62,380 nucleotides of DNA. Source: Budvicia aquatica DSM 5075 = ATCC 35567. GTDB taxonomy: Bacteria > Pseudomonadota > Gammaproteobacteria > Enterobacterales > Enterobacteriaceae. This document shows, in pieces, positions 1-9,798 of this stretch. A program made the translations under genes and the position numbers. The DNA lies in contig NZ_ATYS01000031.1 of the NCBI RefSeq assembly GCF_000427805.1, positions 1,120-63,499 on the forward strand. Reading direction: 5' to 3'. Numbering within the stretch: the stretch's first letter is position 1; each line of letters begins with the position of its first letter. The notes below the pieces were generated by a model that worked only from the letters and a program-made list of their open reading frames with translations, had not been told where the DNA came from and ran no database searches.

Positions 1-2373
1 GCCCTGCCCGTCGGCAATGCCGGCAATCGCCCCTTCGCCGGAGAGTTTTATGGTAGCAGTGCTGCCAATATTACCGGTCGCCCCGCCTTCAATCAGGAAG
101 CCGGTAGCGTTTTTACCGTTCACATTGACCGTCATACCGCCCGAATCAACCTGGGTGCCGGTACCGGTCGCCACAATAACCGTGGAGTTATCGCCGGAGG
201 CCGACATGGTCGAGGTGGATGCAGAAGATCCGGTAAAGGTCGCGCCGCCGTCAAGGCGCATCAGCGTAGAATTTTTAGTGGTAACGTCTTGGGCACCGCT
301 ACTGGTGTTATTGATTTTAGAACCGGCACCATAAATGTAATAGCCAATCTGGTTTTCACCATCGGCGAAAGTCACTCGTCCATTGCCGGTAAGATTTATC
401 TGACCTTGATTCTTTGCATGAATGGCAATCGCATTATCACCGGTTACATTCACCGTACCGGAAACGGTGGTGATAGAACCTAAACTCTCCACCCACACGC
501 CAAAGTTATTGAGCTTATTGGCAGTTTGTTTACCGACAACGTTAATATCCCCGGAAGAGGATGCTTGCGCGCCATTATATACATGCAGGCCAATGTTATT
601 GGTGCCTTTTACATTGATGGTTCCGCTATTATTGATGCCGTAGGTTTTACCGGTGGCGGAAATACCGATATTTGATGCCGCCGTTTCTGACTTCTCACCT
701 AAAATATCGATAGTGCCGCTGTTGGTAAAGTTAGCATTACCGACATGAGATATTCGCACAGCCGTAGAGCCCTGAGCTTTTTCACCCAGTATCATTTGAC
801 CACTATTGGTATTGGCACCGCCGGTGCTTGCCAGATTGACAATTTGTGATTCAACCGAGGTATTGACCGCCGTTCCGTCAGCCTTTAAGCCTAAGGTCAT
901 TAAACCTTGATTATCAAAGGTACCGCTGTTAGCAAAAATACCAAATACACGGCCCGGATTAACACGATCGGCATCAGAAAGGTTGATAATTCCCTTATTA
1001 GTGACCTTTCCACCATTGAAAAGGAAAAAACCGTAGCTTGAGTCTATCGTGAAGCTCCCGCCCGGTGATAAATTAATGATTCCCTGAGTATCATTAATGT
1101 AATGGCTGTTCTGACCGTTGACTCTGCTTAAGTAGGTAATAACCGGACTGTCATTATTGTTGATTAATCCCTGATTGATAAAGGTACTGCCACTTTTAAC
1201 AATCACGCCATAGCCGAAACCCCAACTGCTTATCCTACCTTGGTTAATACCGGTACTGCCATTTTCCAGCATCACCATACTGATGCCTTCATTACTGTTG
1301 TGATTCACCGTACCAGTTAATGAGCCGGTCAATACGGCTGTCGCTTTGCTGCCGCTGGCATGAAGTGGCGCAAAAACACCCACGTCGGCAGTTAAAATCG
1401 GATCGTTAACGACAGTACCAACAGGGACTGGGTTAACAAGATAGGTCACATTTCTAACGGTATACGCTTTGGCCAATTGGCTATCGTACGCTGTACCTGC
1501 CAGTTTTCTGCCCTTGACCTGTTCGATTAGCCAATTGTTATAATTTCTTAATCCGGCTAAATCTTTAATCTCGATAGTTGAGCCATCAAATGCGGTTATT
1601 GAATTGGCATAAATATAGTATGAGGTTTGGGCAGTTTCTTGAGTTGCACTGGTGACATTAGCGCCCTGAGCAACAATATTGTCAGATGCCCAAATCACTT
1701 TTGCATCAGTGGTCGTACTCACCGCAGAAGCTAACTGAGTATCCTTAAAGCTGGCGCTAATTCTGGGGGCAACAACGTTGATAGTTGCTTCACCGTTAGT
1801 TACCTTTACGAAGCCGGCTTGATAATAATAGGGAGCGGAAGTAACCGAGAGATCGATAACGTTAACCACAGGGTTTCTGAGGCTTTGTGTGATTTTATCT
1901 GAGTGATACATATTGACCGTTGAGGTCACGCCGGACTGCGGGTCAGTTACCACAGCCGTGTTATCTTTATTGCCAAAAGCGATTAACGGTTTACCGTTCG
2001 ATTTTTCCGTCGTATTGGTGATATAGCCTTGATCTATGGCGTCATCAGCGGTCATCAGTATCCTGCCGGAACTGGTATTGTCATTAAAAATTGAAGGTCC
2101 GCTGACGGTATAATTTTTACCATCATTGACGAACATGGTTTCCGCACCGCTATTGGCGAAAACGAAATCCCACGAACTGGTCAAATCACAGGTTAATGCC
2201 GTAGTGTCACAATGAGGTGATGAAAATGCGGAGGCGGATAATAGCGACAATCCAAGTCCTATTCCTGCCAGCGTCTTATTTGTAGAACTTTTAACTTTTC
2301 CACGTCCTAACTCAGAAGTAACAGTCCAAGTTCCTAACACGTTGTTCCAAATAATTCGATAGATTTTATTCAC
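1..2373 (-). CDS. Autotransporter-type surface protein, N-terminal part (cut by window edge)
   Basis: On the minus strand the frame is open for 791 codons from a GTG at 2373 to base 1 with no stop, so the C-terminal part, including any beta-barrel, lies outside the window. The start follows an AGGGA ribosome site. Residues 1-30 (NKIYRIIWNNVLGTW, then TSELGRGK) match the extended signal-peptide region of type V secretion proteins, and a hydrophobic stretch at about 34-50 ends in SASAFS, a likely cleavage site. The rest is rich in N, G, T, S and V. It repeatedly shows short turns such as NQGLIN, NKGIIN, NSGTID and NSGTIN, typical of beta-helical autotransporter passengers. A role in adhesion or aggregation is inferred from the architecture. 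The two cysteines near residues 55 and 62 could form a small disulfide loop. Confidence 0.85.
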   Translation of the reverse strand, partial: MNKIYRIIWNNVLGTWTVTSELGRGKVKSSTNKTLAGIGLGLSLLSASAFSSPHCDTTALTCDLTSSWDFVFANSGAETMFVNDGKNYTVSGPSIFNDNTSSGRILMTADDAIDQGYITNTTEKSNGKPLIAFGNKDNTAVVTDPQSGVTSTVNMYHSDKITQSLRNPVVNVIDLSVTSAPYYYQAGFVKVTNGEATINVVAPRISASFKDTQLASAVSTTTDAKVIWASDNIVAQGANVTSATQETAQTSYYIYANSITAFDGSTIEIKDLAGLRNYNNWLIEQVKGRKLAGTAYDSQLAKAYTVRNVTYLVNPVPVGTVVNDPILTADVGVFAPLHASGSKATAVLTGSLTGTVNHNSNEGISMVMLENGSTGINQGRISSWGFGYGVIVKSGSTFINQGLINNNDSPVITYLSRVNGQNSHYINDTQGIINLSPGGSFTIDSSYGFFLFNGGKVTNKGIINLSDADRVNPGRVFGIFANSGTFDNQGLMTLGLKADGTAVNTSVESQIVNLASTGGANTNSGQMILGEKAQGSTAVRISHVGNANFTNSGTIDILGEKSETAASNIGISATGKTYGINNSGTINVKGTNNIGLHVYNGAQASSSGDINVVGKQTANKLNNFGVWVESLGSITTVSGTVNVTGDNAIAIHAKNQGQINLTGNGRVTFADGENQIGYYIYGAGSKINNTSSGAQDVTTKNSTLMRLDGGATFTGSSASTSTMSASGDNSTVIVATGTGTQVDSGGMTVNVNGKNATGFLIEGGATGNIGSTATIKLSGEGAIAGIADGQG

Positions 2374-2886
2374 AGATACAATTCCCTATGCTCAAGTCCA
2401 ATAAATCGATAGAAATCTACTTATGGACTGCTTAAAACCACACAAAGGGAATTATCATCCATAAACAAAATCGTCCTATATACAGCGACAATAGTAGATC
2501 ACTATCGATTTTTTAATAAATTGTTAATAACGATCGATTAACATCATTTGATAAACATAATCTATCAAACAACTTGTATCGATCGTCACATTCAATTTAA
2601 AAGCATTCTAGCATGTGTTGCAGAGTAAGTAAAAAACACGGAAAATGATTACATCTATTTGATTAATAAATATAAATTATGATTTCATTGAAGTATTGAC
2701 TTAGAATGGCATAAAAAATAGCCACTCACACAAAAGAGTTAAAACCTCTTATTTTTAAATAAAACTAATGCGTTATAGGCATGAAATATAGAATAAAAAA
2801 ACGCATCTTAATATTAAGATGCGTTTTATTTTTTATAATATTAAAAGAGCGTTATTTAACCTAAAAATAGAATGGGAGTTATATAA
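2374..2886. other. AT-rich spacer, autotransporter 5' region and purF 3' end
   Basis: 513 bases without a gene. The left part is the likely promoter region of the minus-strand autotransporter and is rich in ATCGAT-like words (near 2405, 2504, 2534 and 2580). The right part holds the palindrome downstream of purF, listed separately. I see no other coding or RNA feature. Confidence 0.6.
2798..2827 (-). terminator. Probable purF terminator
   Basis: A perfect palindrome with half ACGCATCTTAAT, extended by A/T pairs on each side, is followed on the minus strand by a T-rich run. It lies about 60 bases past the purF stop. It has no built-in loop, so the central AT pairs would open. The A/T flanks are similar on both sides, so it may work in both directions. 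Confidence 0.7.
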
Positions 2887-4404
2887 TCACCCTTCGTTAT
2901 ATAATTCTAAGTTTTCTGCGTTATGATGATCGATATCTGCTTTAACGTCATCATTACGTAATGAATCTAAATAATCCAGATAGTTCTGATCGATATCCTT
3001 GGTGACATAAATGCCATCGAATACTGAACATTCAAACTGTTGAATGTCCTGATTATCATCACGGACGGCGTCTATTAAATCGCCTAAGTCCTGAAATATT
3101 AAAGCATCGGCTCCGATGATTTTGGCTATTTCGTCTACTTCTCGTCCGTGGGCAATGAGTTCATTGGCGCTGGGCATATCGATGCCATAAACATTAGGAA
3201 AACGGACTTCAGGCGCAGCAGAGGCCAAATAGACTTTCTTCGCGCCTGCTTCACGAGCCATTTCAACGATCTGCTCAGACGTTGTCCCGCGTACAATTGA
3301 ATCATCAACCAACAAAACGCACTTATCGCGAAATTCGGCACGATTAGCATTGAGTTTACGCCGCACCGACTGCCGACGGGCCTGCTGCCCCGGCATGATA
3401 AATGTACGGCCAACATACCGGTTTTTCACAAATCCCTGACGATAAGGCTTATCTAAAATTCGGGCGATCTCTAAGGCTATATCACAGGAGGTTTCAGGAA
3501 TTGGGATCACCACATCGATGTCTAAATCATCCCATTCACGGGCAATCTTTTCACCCAAGGTTTTCCCCATACGAACCCGAGCGCTATAGACCGAGATCTT
3601 ATTCATAAACGAATCAGGGCGAGCAAAATAGACATATTCAAACAGGCAAGGATGATTTTTAGGGTTATCGGCACACTGCTGGGTAAACATTTGCCCTTGT
3701 TCTGTCACGTAGACGGCCTCTCCCGGCTCCACGTCACGCATAAAGTCGAACCCTAAGGTATCAAGCGCAACGCTCTCAGAGGCAACCATATGCTCAATAC
3801 GGCCATCGTCTAATGTGCGTTTACCAATGACCAGCGGTCGAATGCCGTTAGGATCGCGAAATGCCAGCATACCGTGACCAATAATCATCGCAACGCAGGC
3901 ATAGGCTCCACGAATTAATTTATGGGTGTTACGGACTGAAGTAAAAACGTCGTCTGGTTTCAAAGGATAGTGGCGGAAATTATCCAACTCACTGGCCAGA
4001 ATGTTCAGTAAAACTTCGGAATCAGAAGTGGTATTGATATGGCGGCGGGCGACTTCAAAAATTTTCTTTTTTAACTCATGGGCATTAGTCAGGTTGCCGT
4101 TATGAGCCAGCGTAATTCCATATGGAGAGTTAACATAGAAAGGCTGAGCTTCAGATGCCGTAGAACCACCCGCTGTAGGGTAGCGGACGTGGCCAATCCC
4201 CATATTGCCCTGAAGCCGCTGCATATGCCGCATTTCGAACACATCTTTGACCAGTCCGTTGGCTTTTCTTAGCCGAAAGCAGTTGTTCGCATCAATAGTG
4301 ACAATGCCTGCGGCATCTTGTCCACGGTGCTGTAGCACCGTGAGAGCATCATAAATGGATTGGTTAACAGGTGTAAAACCAACAATACCGACAATACCGC
4401 ACAT
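2887..4404 (-). CDS. purF: Amidophosphoribosyltransferase
   Basis: PurF catalyses the first committed step of purine synthesis, converting PRPP and glutamine to 5-phosphoribosylamine, in the cytosol. The 505-residue protein has the same length as the E. coli enzyme. It begins MCGIVGIVG, so removal of Met exposes the catalytic Cys of the N-terminal Ntn glutaminase domain. The C-terminal phosphoribosyltransferase domain carries the PRPP loop [13 protein letters not shown]. It lies 49 bp downstream of cvpA on the same strand, as in E. coli, and is probably co-transcribed with cvpA from the PurR-controlled promoter near 5030. In E. coli ubiX follows purF. Here the next gene is the unrelated autotransporter. 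Confidence 0.98.
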   Translation of the reverse strand: MCGIVGIVGFTPVNQSIYDALTVLQHRGQDAAGIVTIDANNCFRLRKANGLVKDVFEMRHMQRLQGNMGIGHVRYPTAGGSTASEAQPFYVNSPYGITLAHNGNLTNAHELKKKIFEVARRHINTTSDSEVLLNILASELDNFRHYPLKPDDVFTSVRNTHKLIRGAYACVAMIIGHGMLAFRDPNGIRPLVIGKRTLDDGRIEHMVASESVALDTLGFDFMRDVEPGEAVYVTEQGQMFTQQCADNPKNHPCLFEYVYFARPDSFMNKISVYSARVRMGKTLGEKIAREWDDLDIDVVIPIPETSCDIALEIARILDKPYRQGFVKNRYVGRTFIMPGQQARRQSVRRKLNANRAEFRDKCVLLVDDSIVRGTTSEQIVEMAREAGAKKVYLASAAPEVRFPNVYGIDMPSANELIAHGREVDEIAKIIGADALIFQDLGDLIDAVRDDNQDIQQFECSVFDGIYVTKDIDQNYLDYLDSLRNDDVKADIDHHNAENLELYNEG

Positions 4405-4453
4405 GCTGTCTTTTCCTCATCAGTATCACCGCCCTCCCACCTGACGACTGTGT

Positions 4454-4951
4454 CTATTGCAGGGAATGCGGCAAGAAACTCGAAGTGCTCTGCAAGTAGT
4501 CAAAAAACCACTTGATGATATGACTAAATTGCGGGATTAACTGAGACTGCTTCCAGTCTGTTGTCTGCGAGAACGATGTAAATGAGTCGAGGAAAAACAA
4601 CATAGCAGCAACAATCAATACCCCACGCAGCGCACCAAAACAGATGCCCAGAACGCGGTCAGTACCGGAAAGTCCGGTGTGTTTAACCAAAGAGCCAATC
4701 ACATAGTTAACAATAGCACCCACAATCAGCGTAGCAATAAATAGCGCGGCAATCGCAATTCCGTTACGAACCAACTCGTCTTCGAACTGCGTGAAGTACA
4801 GGGTCAGATATGGATAAAACTGGCTGGCAATAAAAAAGGCTGCTATCCAGGTTACCAGCGACAGGGCTTCACGGACAAATCCGCGAATCAGGCTTACCAG
4901 CGAAGAGAAAGCAATCACGCCGATAATCACATAATCAACCCACATCAACAT
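4454..4951 (-). CDS. cvpA: Colicin V production family inner-membrane protein
   Basis: CvpA is a small inner-membrane protein first named for its need in colicin V production. Its biochemical role is unclear. The sequence matches E. coli CvpA almost end to end, with about four membrane segments and the conserved run LVSLIRGFVREALSLVTW. The open frame extends upstream to 4963. I place the start at the ATG at 4951, two codons ahead of the E. coli-like MWVDY start, but no candidate has a strong ribosome site and 4945 is equally possible. It is first in the cvpA-purF unit, behind the PurR operator. Confidence 0.93.
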   Translation of the reverse strand: MLMWVDYVIIGVIAFSSLVSLIRGFVREALSLVTWIAAFFIASQFYPYLTLYFTQFEDELVRNGIAIAALFIATLIVGAIVNYVIGSLVKHTGLSGTDRVLGICFGALRGVLIVAAMLFFLDSFTSFSQTTDWKQSQLIPQFSHIIKWFFDYLQSTSSFLPHSLQ

Positions 4952-5024
4952 ACACACATCCATGTATTCATATCATGATACTTCATAAAATCAGCCTATA
5001 TAAATGCTACGCCGTCTGATTTGC

Positions 5025-5058
5025 AGCGCATTCTATCAGAAAAAGAAAACGTTTGCGT
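5025..5058 (-). promoter_or_regulatory. cvpA-purF promoter with PurR operator
   Basis: On the minus strand, ACGCAAACGTTTTCTT (5043-5058) matches the PurR consensus ACGCAAACGTTTGCGT and, as I recall it, the E. coli purF operator. It is followed by a -10-like TAGAAT (5030-5035). PurR with hypoxanthine or guanine would repress cvpA-purF here. The position, just upstream of cvpA and past the dedD stop, is as in E. coli. Confidence 0.88.
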
Positions 5059-5074
5059 AGTGGAATTACGCCTT

Positions 5075-5090
5075 AAGCAAACGTTACCGT
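5075..5090 (-). promoter_or_regulatory. Possible second PurR site overlapping the dedD stop
   Basis: AAGCAAACGTTACCGT (plus strand) keeps the GCAAACGTT core and matches the PurR consensus at about 12 of 16 positions. It is centred 32 bp from the main operator. The two cores also form an inverted repeat (5048-5056 with 5077-5085) followed by T-rich sequence on the minus strand, so a dedD terminator is an alternative reading. Confidence 0.4.
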
Positions 5091-5836
5091 ACGGTGCTAT
5101 ATGCTTTAACTTGTCCATTCAAGCCGGTGAGTTGTTTCAACTCAGGCAAGGCAGCTTCAAGTTTTTGTTTTGATGTATCCGGTCCGACTACTAATCGGGT
5201 GACTTTTCCCTGAACCGGCGTTGCCGGAACCGTATAGACCCGATAACCGGACAGCCTTAAAGTGGCGACAATTTCGTTCACTTTATCTGCATTTTTCAAT
5301 GCACCAAGCTGAACAATATAGGCCTGCCCTACCGGTGGTTTTTCAGCTTCAACAGGCTTGCTTGGTTTGGCTTCAACGGGTTTAGTTTCAACGGGCTTAA
5401 CGTCAACCGGTTTAGTCTGTGGCTTATTCTCAGCGGTCTTTGGCTTAACCTCTACCGGCTTTGATTCTATCGGTTTGGGATCGACAGGCTTAGTTGGCGG
5501 TTGTGGCTCAGGGTTGGCCTCCGGCTGGTTATTTCCTGCCGTTGCAGATGGAACCAACGGAGGAGGTTCAACGCTTGTCGGCCGTTGTGCTGAATTTGCA
5601 CCAGCCTGACCATTTGAAGCGGCTTCGGGAGCATCGTTATCAGCAGACAAAGAATGATTTACCGTTGGTAAAATATCGGTATTTTGATCGTCGCCTTCCT
5701 TAGGAACTAAAGGAATAGAGGCGAACTCCTCTTCGTAATGCTTTTTCTTACCATCAAACAGGCTGGGAAGGACAATCACGCCAACGGCGACAATAACCAC
5801 CGCTCCAATCAGCCTATTTTGAAATTGACTAGCCAC
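5084..5836 (-). CDS. dedD: Cell-division SPOR protein DedD
   Basis: DedD is a septal-ring protein. Its C-terminal SPOR domain binds denuded septal peptidoglycan, and it helps FtsN in constriction. The order is a short cytoplasmic N-terminus, one membrane segment (GAVVIVAVGVIVLPSLF), a long Pro/Lys/Val-rich periplasmic linker with repeated KPVE/KPVD units, and a SPOR domain of about 75 residues starting at AYIVQLGALKNADKV. I set the start at the GTG at 5836. It follows a strong AGGAG site and gives the E. coli-like VASQFQNRL N-terminus and 250 residues. A longer frame to 5899 lacks family support. The start overlaps the folC stop by 8 bases, suggesting translational coupling. Confidence 0.93.
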   Translation of the reverse strand: MASQFQNRLIGAVVIVAVGVIVLPSLFDGKKKHYEEEFASIPLVPKEGDDQNTDILPTVNHSLSADNDAPEAASNGQAGANSAQRPTSVEPPPLVPSATAGNNQPEANPEPQPPTKPVDPKPIESKPVEVKPKTAENKPQTKPVDVKPVETKPVEAKPSKPVEAEKPPVGQAYIVQLGALKNADKVNEIVATLRLSGYRVYTVPATPVQGKVTRLVVGPDTSKQKLEAALPELKQLTGLNGQVKAYSTVR

Positions 5837-7109
5837 ACTGTTCTCCTGTGAATGACTCCAGCGCTTCCATAACATGCGCAACGGTATGGAATGAACCACA
5901 AACGATTATCACATCCTGCGTATTCGCATCCAGCAAGGCCTGCTGCCAGGCGCGCTTTACGTCAGGGAAACATCGGGATTCAGGTAAATACTGCGCCAAT
6001 TGCTCAGCCGTAGCGCCGCGCGGCCCTTCAAGAGGGGCACAGTACCAAGCGTCAACCAGCGGTTTAAGCAGGGCCAGGGTACCTTCGATATCTTTATCTG
6101 AAAGCATGCCAACGACGGCATAGACCTTCCCCCCCAGATCGGGTAACGCAGCAAGACGTTCCGCCAGATAGCCTGCGGCGTGCGGGTTATGGGCAACGTC
6201 TAAAATTCGTAGCGGGTTTTCACCTACGGTTTGAAAACGCCCCGGTAATGATGCCTGCAACAGCCCCTGGTGAATGGCCTGTTCACTAACTTGAAGTGAA
6301 GAATAGTGTAAAGCAGCCAGAGCCGTTGCTGCATTGGCCAACGGAACGTTTGGCAACGGTAATCCAGTAATCGTTTGATTATCCGACTTCCAGCACCATT
6401 CGGATGCCGGTAAATTTAGCTCAAATGACCATTCATAGCCGCGTCGATAAAGCGGTGAATTCAGCCCGTTAGCCACATCACCAATAGTCGATGGCATATC
6501 AGGCTCTCCGACAACTGCCGGTTTATTTGAACGGAAAATGCCCGCCTTTTCACGCCCGATGCTTTCCCGATCGCTGCCCAGCCAGTCAGTATGATCCAGC
6601 GCTATGCTGGTCACTACCGCTACGTCGGCATCGACAATATTTGTCGCATCCAGACGCCCGCCTAAACCAACCTCTAAAATAACCACGTCTAAGCCAGACT
6701 GTTTAAACAGCTGAAGCGCCGACAATGTACTGTATTCGAAGTAAGTTAAAGAAATGTCTTTGCGGCCGGTTTCTATCAGGGAAAAAGCTTGGGTATGCAG
6801 CTGCTCAGGCAGCTCTTGCCCCTGAATTCTGACTCTTTCTGTATAACGAATCAGATGCGGGGAGCTGTAGACGCCAACGCGATAGCCCTGAGCTATTAGA
6901 ATGGTTTCAAGCGTACGGCACGTTGTGCCCTTACCATTAGTACCGGCAACGGTGAATACATAGGGGGCGGGTTTGAGCAACCCAAGGCTGTCTGCCACAG
7001 AACGAACGCGATCTAAGCCTAACTCAATCGCTTTGCTGTGCAGATGCTCAAGATAGTAAAGCCACGAGGCAAGAGGCGACGTGGCTTGGGGTATATCCAG
7101 ATCTTTCAT
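5829..7109 (-). CDS. folC: Dihydrofolate synthase / folylpolyglutamate synthase
   Basis: FolC joins dihydropteroate to glutamate to make dihydrofolate, then adds further glutamates to folates, using ATP in the cytosol. The 426-residue protein (E. coli 422) has the Mur-ligase-type P-loop GTNGKGT at residues 56-62, the family signature VILEVGLGGRLDATN, and a C-terminal domain with DVAHNPHAA. It sits between accD and dedD on one strand, as in E. coli. Its stop overlaps the dedD start. A strong hairpin lies between accD and this gene. Confidence 0.97.
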   Translation of the reverse strand: MKDLDIPQATSPLASWLYYLEHLHSKAIELGLDRVRSVADSLGLLKPAPYVFTVAGTNGKGTTCRTLETILIAQGYRVGVYSSPHLIRYTERVRIQGQELPEQLHTQAFSLIETGRKDISLTYFEYSTLSALQLFKQSGLDVVILEVGLGGRLDATNIVDADVAVVTSIALDHTDWLGSDRESIGREKAGIFRSNKPAVVGEPDMPSTIGDVANGLNSPLYRRGYEWSFELNLPASEWCWKSDNQTITGLPLPNVPLANAATALAALHYSSLQVSEQAIHQGLLQASLPGRFQTVGENPLRILDVAHNPHAAGYLAERLAALPDLGGKVYAVVGMLSDKDIEGTLALLKPLVDAWYCAPLEGPRGATAEQLAQYLPESRCFPDVKRAWQQALLDANTQDVIIVCGSFHTVAHVMEALESFTGEQCG

Positions 7110-7144
7110 GATTCCCGTTCACTTAGCTACGGTTTCATTTTTTG

Positions 7145-7176
7145 CAGCCCGCTGGTAATAAAATACCAGCGGGCTG
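7145..7176. other. Strong hairpin between accD and folC without a U-tract
   Basis: CAGCCCGCTGGTA pairs perfectly with TACCAGCGGGCTG around a six-base ATAAAA loop. On the minus strand, where accD and folC are read, the hairpin is followed by an A-run, not a U-run. It is therefore not a classic terminator. An mRNA-end-protecting or processing role is a guess. Confidence 0.75.
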
Positions 7177-7202
7177 TGCGTTTATCATTAGCTGTTAACT
7201 AA

Positions 7203-8120
7203 TCAGGCATGCTCTGCATCTTCTGAAGGTGATTCAGGTTGAACCTGCTCCACTTCATGTGCCTCATGCGGCTGCGGTTGATTGGTTAATTTTGCTAAAA
7301 CACTGGCTAACCGTAAGCGCATTTCCGGACGACGAACGATCATATCAATCGCGCCTTTTTCAATCAGAAACTCACTACGCTGGAAGCCCGGCGGTAATTT
7401 TTCACGCACCGTTTGTTCAATAACGCGCGGACCGGCAAAACCAATCAGCGCTTTAGGTTCAGCAACGTTAATATCACCTAACATCGCTAAACTGGCAGAT
7501 ACACCGCCCATAGTCGGATCGGTAAGCACTGAAATATAAGGCAGGCCGCGCTCTTGCATTTTCGCTAATGCAGCACTGGTTTTTGCCATCTGCATTAAAG
7601 AAAACAGGGCTTCTTGCATACGGGCACCGCCGCTGGCAGAGAAGCACACCAGAGGACAACCGTCTTCCAATGCTTGTTCTACGCCACGAACGAAGCGCGC
7701 ACCGACAACCGATGCCATTGAACCGCCCATAAATGAAAACTCAAACGAAGCAACAACAATAGGCATTCCATACAGAGTACCTTTCATTACCACTAACGCG
7801 TCTTTTTCACCCGTTTCTTTCTGTGCAGCAGACAGACGGTCTTTATATTTTTTAGAGTCTTTAAACTTAAGCAGATCTTTTGGCTCAAGCTCGCTACCCA
7901 GCTCAACTTCACTTCCTTTATCAAGGAAGCTATGTAAACGCACGCGGGCGGTCATACGCATATGGTGATCGCACTTAGGGCAAACGTCCAAATTGCGATC
8001 TAACTCGGCACGGTAAAGTACCTGTCCACAGCTGTCACACTTAGTCCAAACACCTTCAGGGATGTTGGCTCTACGCGTCGGTGCGCTACTTTTACTTAAA
8101 ATTCGTTCAATCCAGCTCAT
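7203..8120 (-). CDS. accD: Acetyl-CoA carboxylase carboxyltransferase subunit beta
   Basis: AccD is the beta half of the carboxyltransferase that, with AccA, moves CO2 from biotin on AccB to acetyl-CoA to form malonyl-CoA, the first step of fatty acid synthesis. The 305-residue protein (E. coli 304) carries the N-terminal zinc ribbon with Cys28, Cys31, Cys47 and Cys50. The crotonase-like core contains [15 protein letters not shown] and the glycine-rich [10 protein letters not shown]. The C-terminal tail is acidic and variable, as in relatives. The biotin locus at 52950-57010 supplies the cofactor for this complex. Confidence 0.98.
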   Translation of the reverse strand: MSWIERILSKSSAPTRRANIPEGVWTKCDSCGQVLYRAELDRNLDVCPKCDHHMRMTARVRLHSFLDKGSEVELGSELEPKDLLKFKDSKKYKDRLSAAQKETGEKDALVVMKGTLYGMPIVVASFEFSFMGGSMASVVGARFVRGVEQALEDGCPLVCFSASGGARMQEALFSLMQMAKTSAALAKMQERGLPYISVLTDPTMGGVSASLAMLGDINVAEPKALIGFAGPRVIEQTVREKLPPGFQRSEFLIEKGAIDMIVRRPEMRLRLASVLAKLTNQPQPHEAHEVEQVQPESPSEDAEHA

Positions 8121-8303
8121 TGATGACCTTTCTGTTTGAACCTAGCATAATGCTGGTCTGTTATTCAGACGGATATCTACCCGTTGCGACAATCAGTGTC
8201 TTACACGGATAAGCCGCCCATTAAACCATATTGGCCCGAGAGAGTGGACTAAAAACTTATCAGTCCCCTTTATTCTCGCACCCATAAAAATTAATACATT
8301 GAA

Positions 8304-8969
8304 TTATCGAGTATTTTTATTTTTTGCAGCTGCTCGTCTATGGCGTAAAACCTCAATAACGCCGGGAAGAATAGAGATAATAATAATCGCCACTATCAGT
8401 AATTTTAAATTATCTTGTACGATCTTCAAGTCGCCAAAAATATATCCTGCATAGGTAAAGAGTAACACCCACAGAAAAGCACCGATAACATTATAAGCAG
8501 CAAAACGACGATAGCTCATATGGCCCATACCGGCAACAAAAGGTGCAAATGTCCGAACGATAGGCACAAAACGGGCCAAAATAATCGTTTTACCACCGTG
8601 TTTCTCATAAAACTGGTGAGTTTTATCGAGATAGCTCTTACGGAAGATCTTTGAATCCGGATTTTTAAACAGGCTCTCGCCAAAAACCCGGCCAATCGTA
8701 TAGTTGACGGCATCGCCTAAAATAGCGGCAATTAACATCAGCACAATCATCAGGTGAACATTAATATCGTTAGTTGGTAAGGCTGATAACGCCCCCGCAA
8801 CGAATAACAGTGAATCACCCGGTAAAAATGGTGTTACTACCAGCCCGGTTTCGCAAAATAAAATCAGGAACAGAATGGCATATACCCAAATACCGTAATC
8901 CGCAAAAATCTGTGCCAGATGCACATCAATATGAAGAATGAAGTCGATTAAGAAAGTGATGTATTCCAT
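8304..8969 (-). CDS. dedA: DedA family inner-membrane protein
   Basis: This is a polytopic inner-membrane protein of the DedA/VTT family. Members maintain membrane potential and envelope integrity, and some act in undecaprenyl-phosphate or phospholipid translocation. The 221-residue sequence aligns with E. coli DedA throughout. It shows the family motifs [19 protein letters not shown] near residue 40 and GRVFGE, and the conserved [19 protein letters not shown], which contains the functional arginines. It starts 13 bp after the truA stop, on the same strand. Confidence 0.96.
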   Translation of the reverse strand: MEYITFLIDFILHIDVHLAQIFADYGIWVYAILFLILFCETGLVVTPFLPGDSLLFVAGALSALPTNDINVHLMIVLMLIAAILGDAVNYTIGRVFGESLFKNPDSKIFRKSYLDKTHQFYEKHGGKTIILARFVPIVRTFAPFVAGMGHMSYRRFAAYNVIGAFLWVLLFTYAGYIFGDLKIVQDNLKLLIVAIIIISILPGVIEVLRHRRAAAKNKNTR

Positions 8970-8982
8970 AGGAGGTTATCAA

Positions 8983-9798
8983 TCATCCACAAAGGTTGTT
9001 ATCTAAGAATAGCGGACCTAAAGAGACTTCAGGCAAATTAAAATGGTCCGGGTAATCCACTGAAACTAAGTATAGCCCTTCGGCCTTTCCTGTAGCAGCG
9101 GCCAGTTTGCGATCTTTCGCCGCCAGCAATTCTGCCATCCAGTTTTCATTTTGATTGCCACAGCCAATCTCTAGCAGGCTGCCGACAATATTTCGTACCA
9201 TATGATGAACAAAGGCATTGGCCTTAATATCCACCACAACATAATTACCCTGACGGGTTACTTTTAAATGTTTCACATTGCGCCAAGGTGTACGCGACTG
9301 GCACTGTACCGCGCGAAAAGAGGTAAAATCATTTTCCCCTAATAGGCTCTGACCTGCCCGATGCATACGCGCTTCATCCAAAGGCAAATGAAAGTGAGTC
9401 ACACCATGGCTTAATATTGCCGGCCGAAAACGATGATTATAAATCACGTAGCGATATCGACGAGCGGTGGCACTAAAGCGAGCGTGAAACTCACTATTCA
9501 CCTCAGTTACCCAACGCACGGCAATATCTGAAGGTAAGTTAGCATTTACCCCCATCGTCCAGGCGACCTCTTTACGCATCGCCTGAGTCTCAAAATGAAC
9601 AACCTGCCCGGTAGCGTGAACGCCGGCATCGGTTCTGCCGGCACAGGAAACGCTGATAGGTTCATTAGCCACCTGAGTCAAAGCCTGTTCCAGATGCCCC
9701 TGAACGCTGGCAACCTCTTGCTGGCGTTGCCAGCCATAGTAACGGCTACCATCATACTCAATGCCAAGCGCAATCTTGATTTTGCCGTCGGCGGACAT
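8983..9798 (-). CDS. truA: tRNA pseudouridine(38-40) synthase
   Basis: TruA converts uridines 38, 39 and 40 of the anticodon stem-loop of many tRNAs to pseudouridine. The 271-residue protein (E. coli 270) has the catalytic motif [13 protein letters not shown] with the nucleophilic aspartate at residue 57. It also has the later HHMVRNIVG segment that helps bind tRNA. The start codon shares one base with the usg stop (TAATG), so translation is probably coupled. Confidence 0.97.
   Translation of the reverse strand: MSADGKIKIALGIEYDGSRYYGWQRQQEVASVQGHLEQALTQVANEPISVSCAGRTDAGVHATGQVVHFETQAMRKEVAWTMGVNANLPSDIAVRWVTEVNSEFHARFSATARRYRYVIYNHRFRPAILSHGVTHFHLPLDEARMHRAGQSLLGENDFTSFRAVQCQSRTPWRNVKHLKVTRQGNYVVVDIKANAFVHHMVRNIVGSLLEIGCGNQNENWMAELLAAKDRKLAAATGKAEGLYLVSVDYPDHFNLPEVSLGPLFLDNNLCG

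Noticed and set aside
17-643. Several plus-strand open frames at the left edge
   Set aside because: They are the antisense of the continuous 791-codon autotransporter frame. Their proline/valine-rich translations come from the repeats of that gene.
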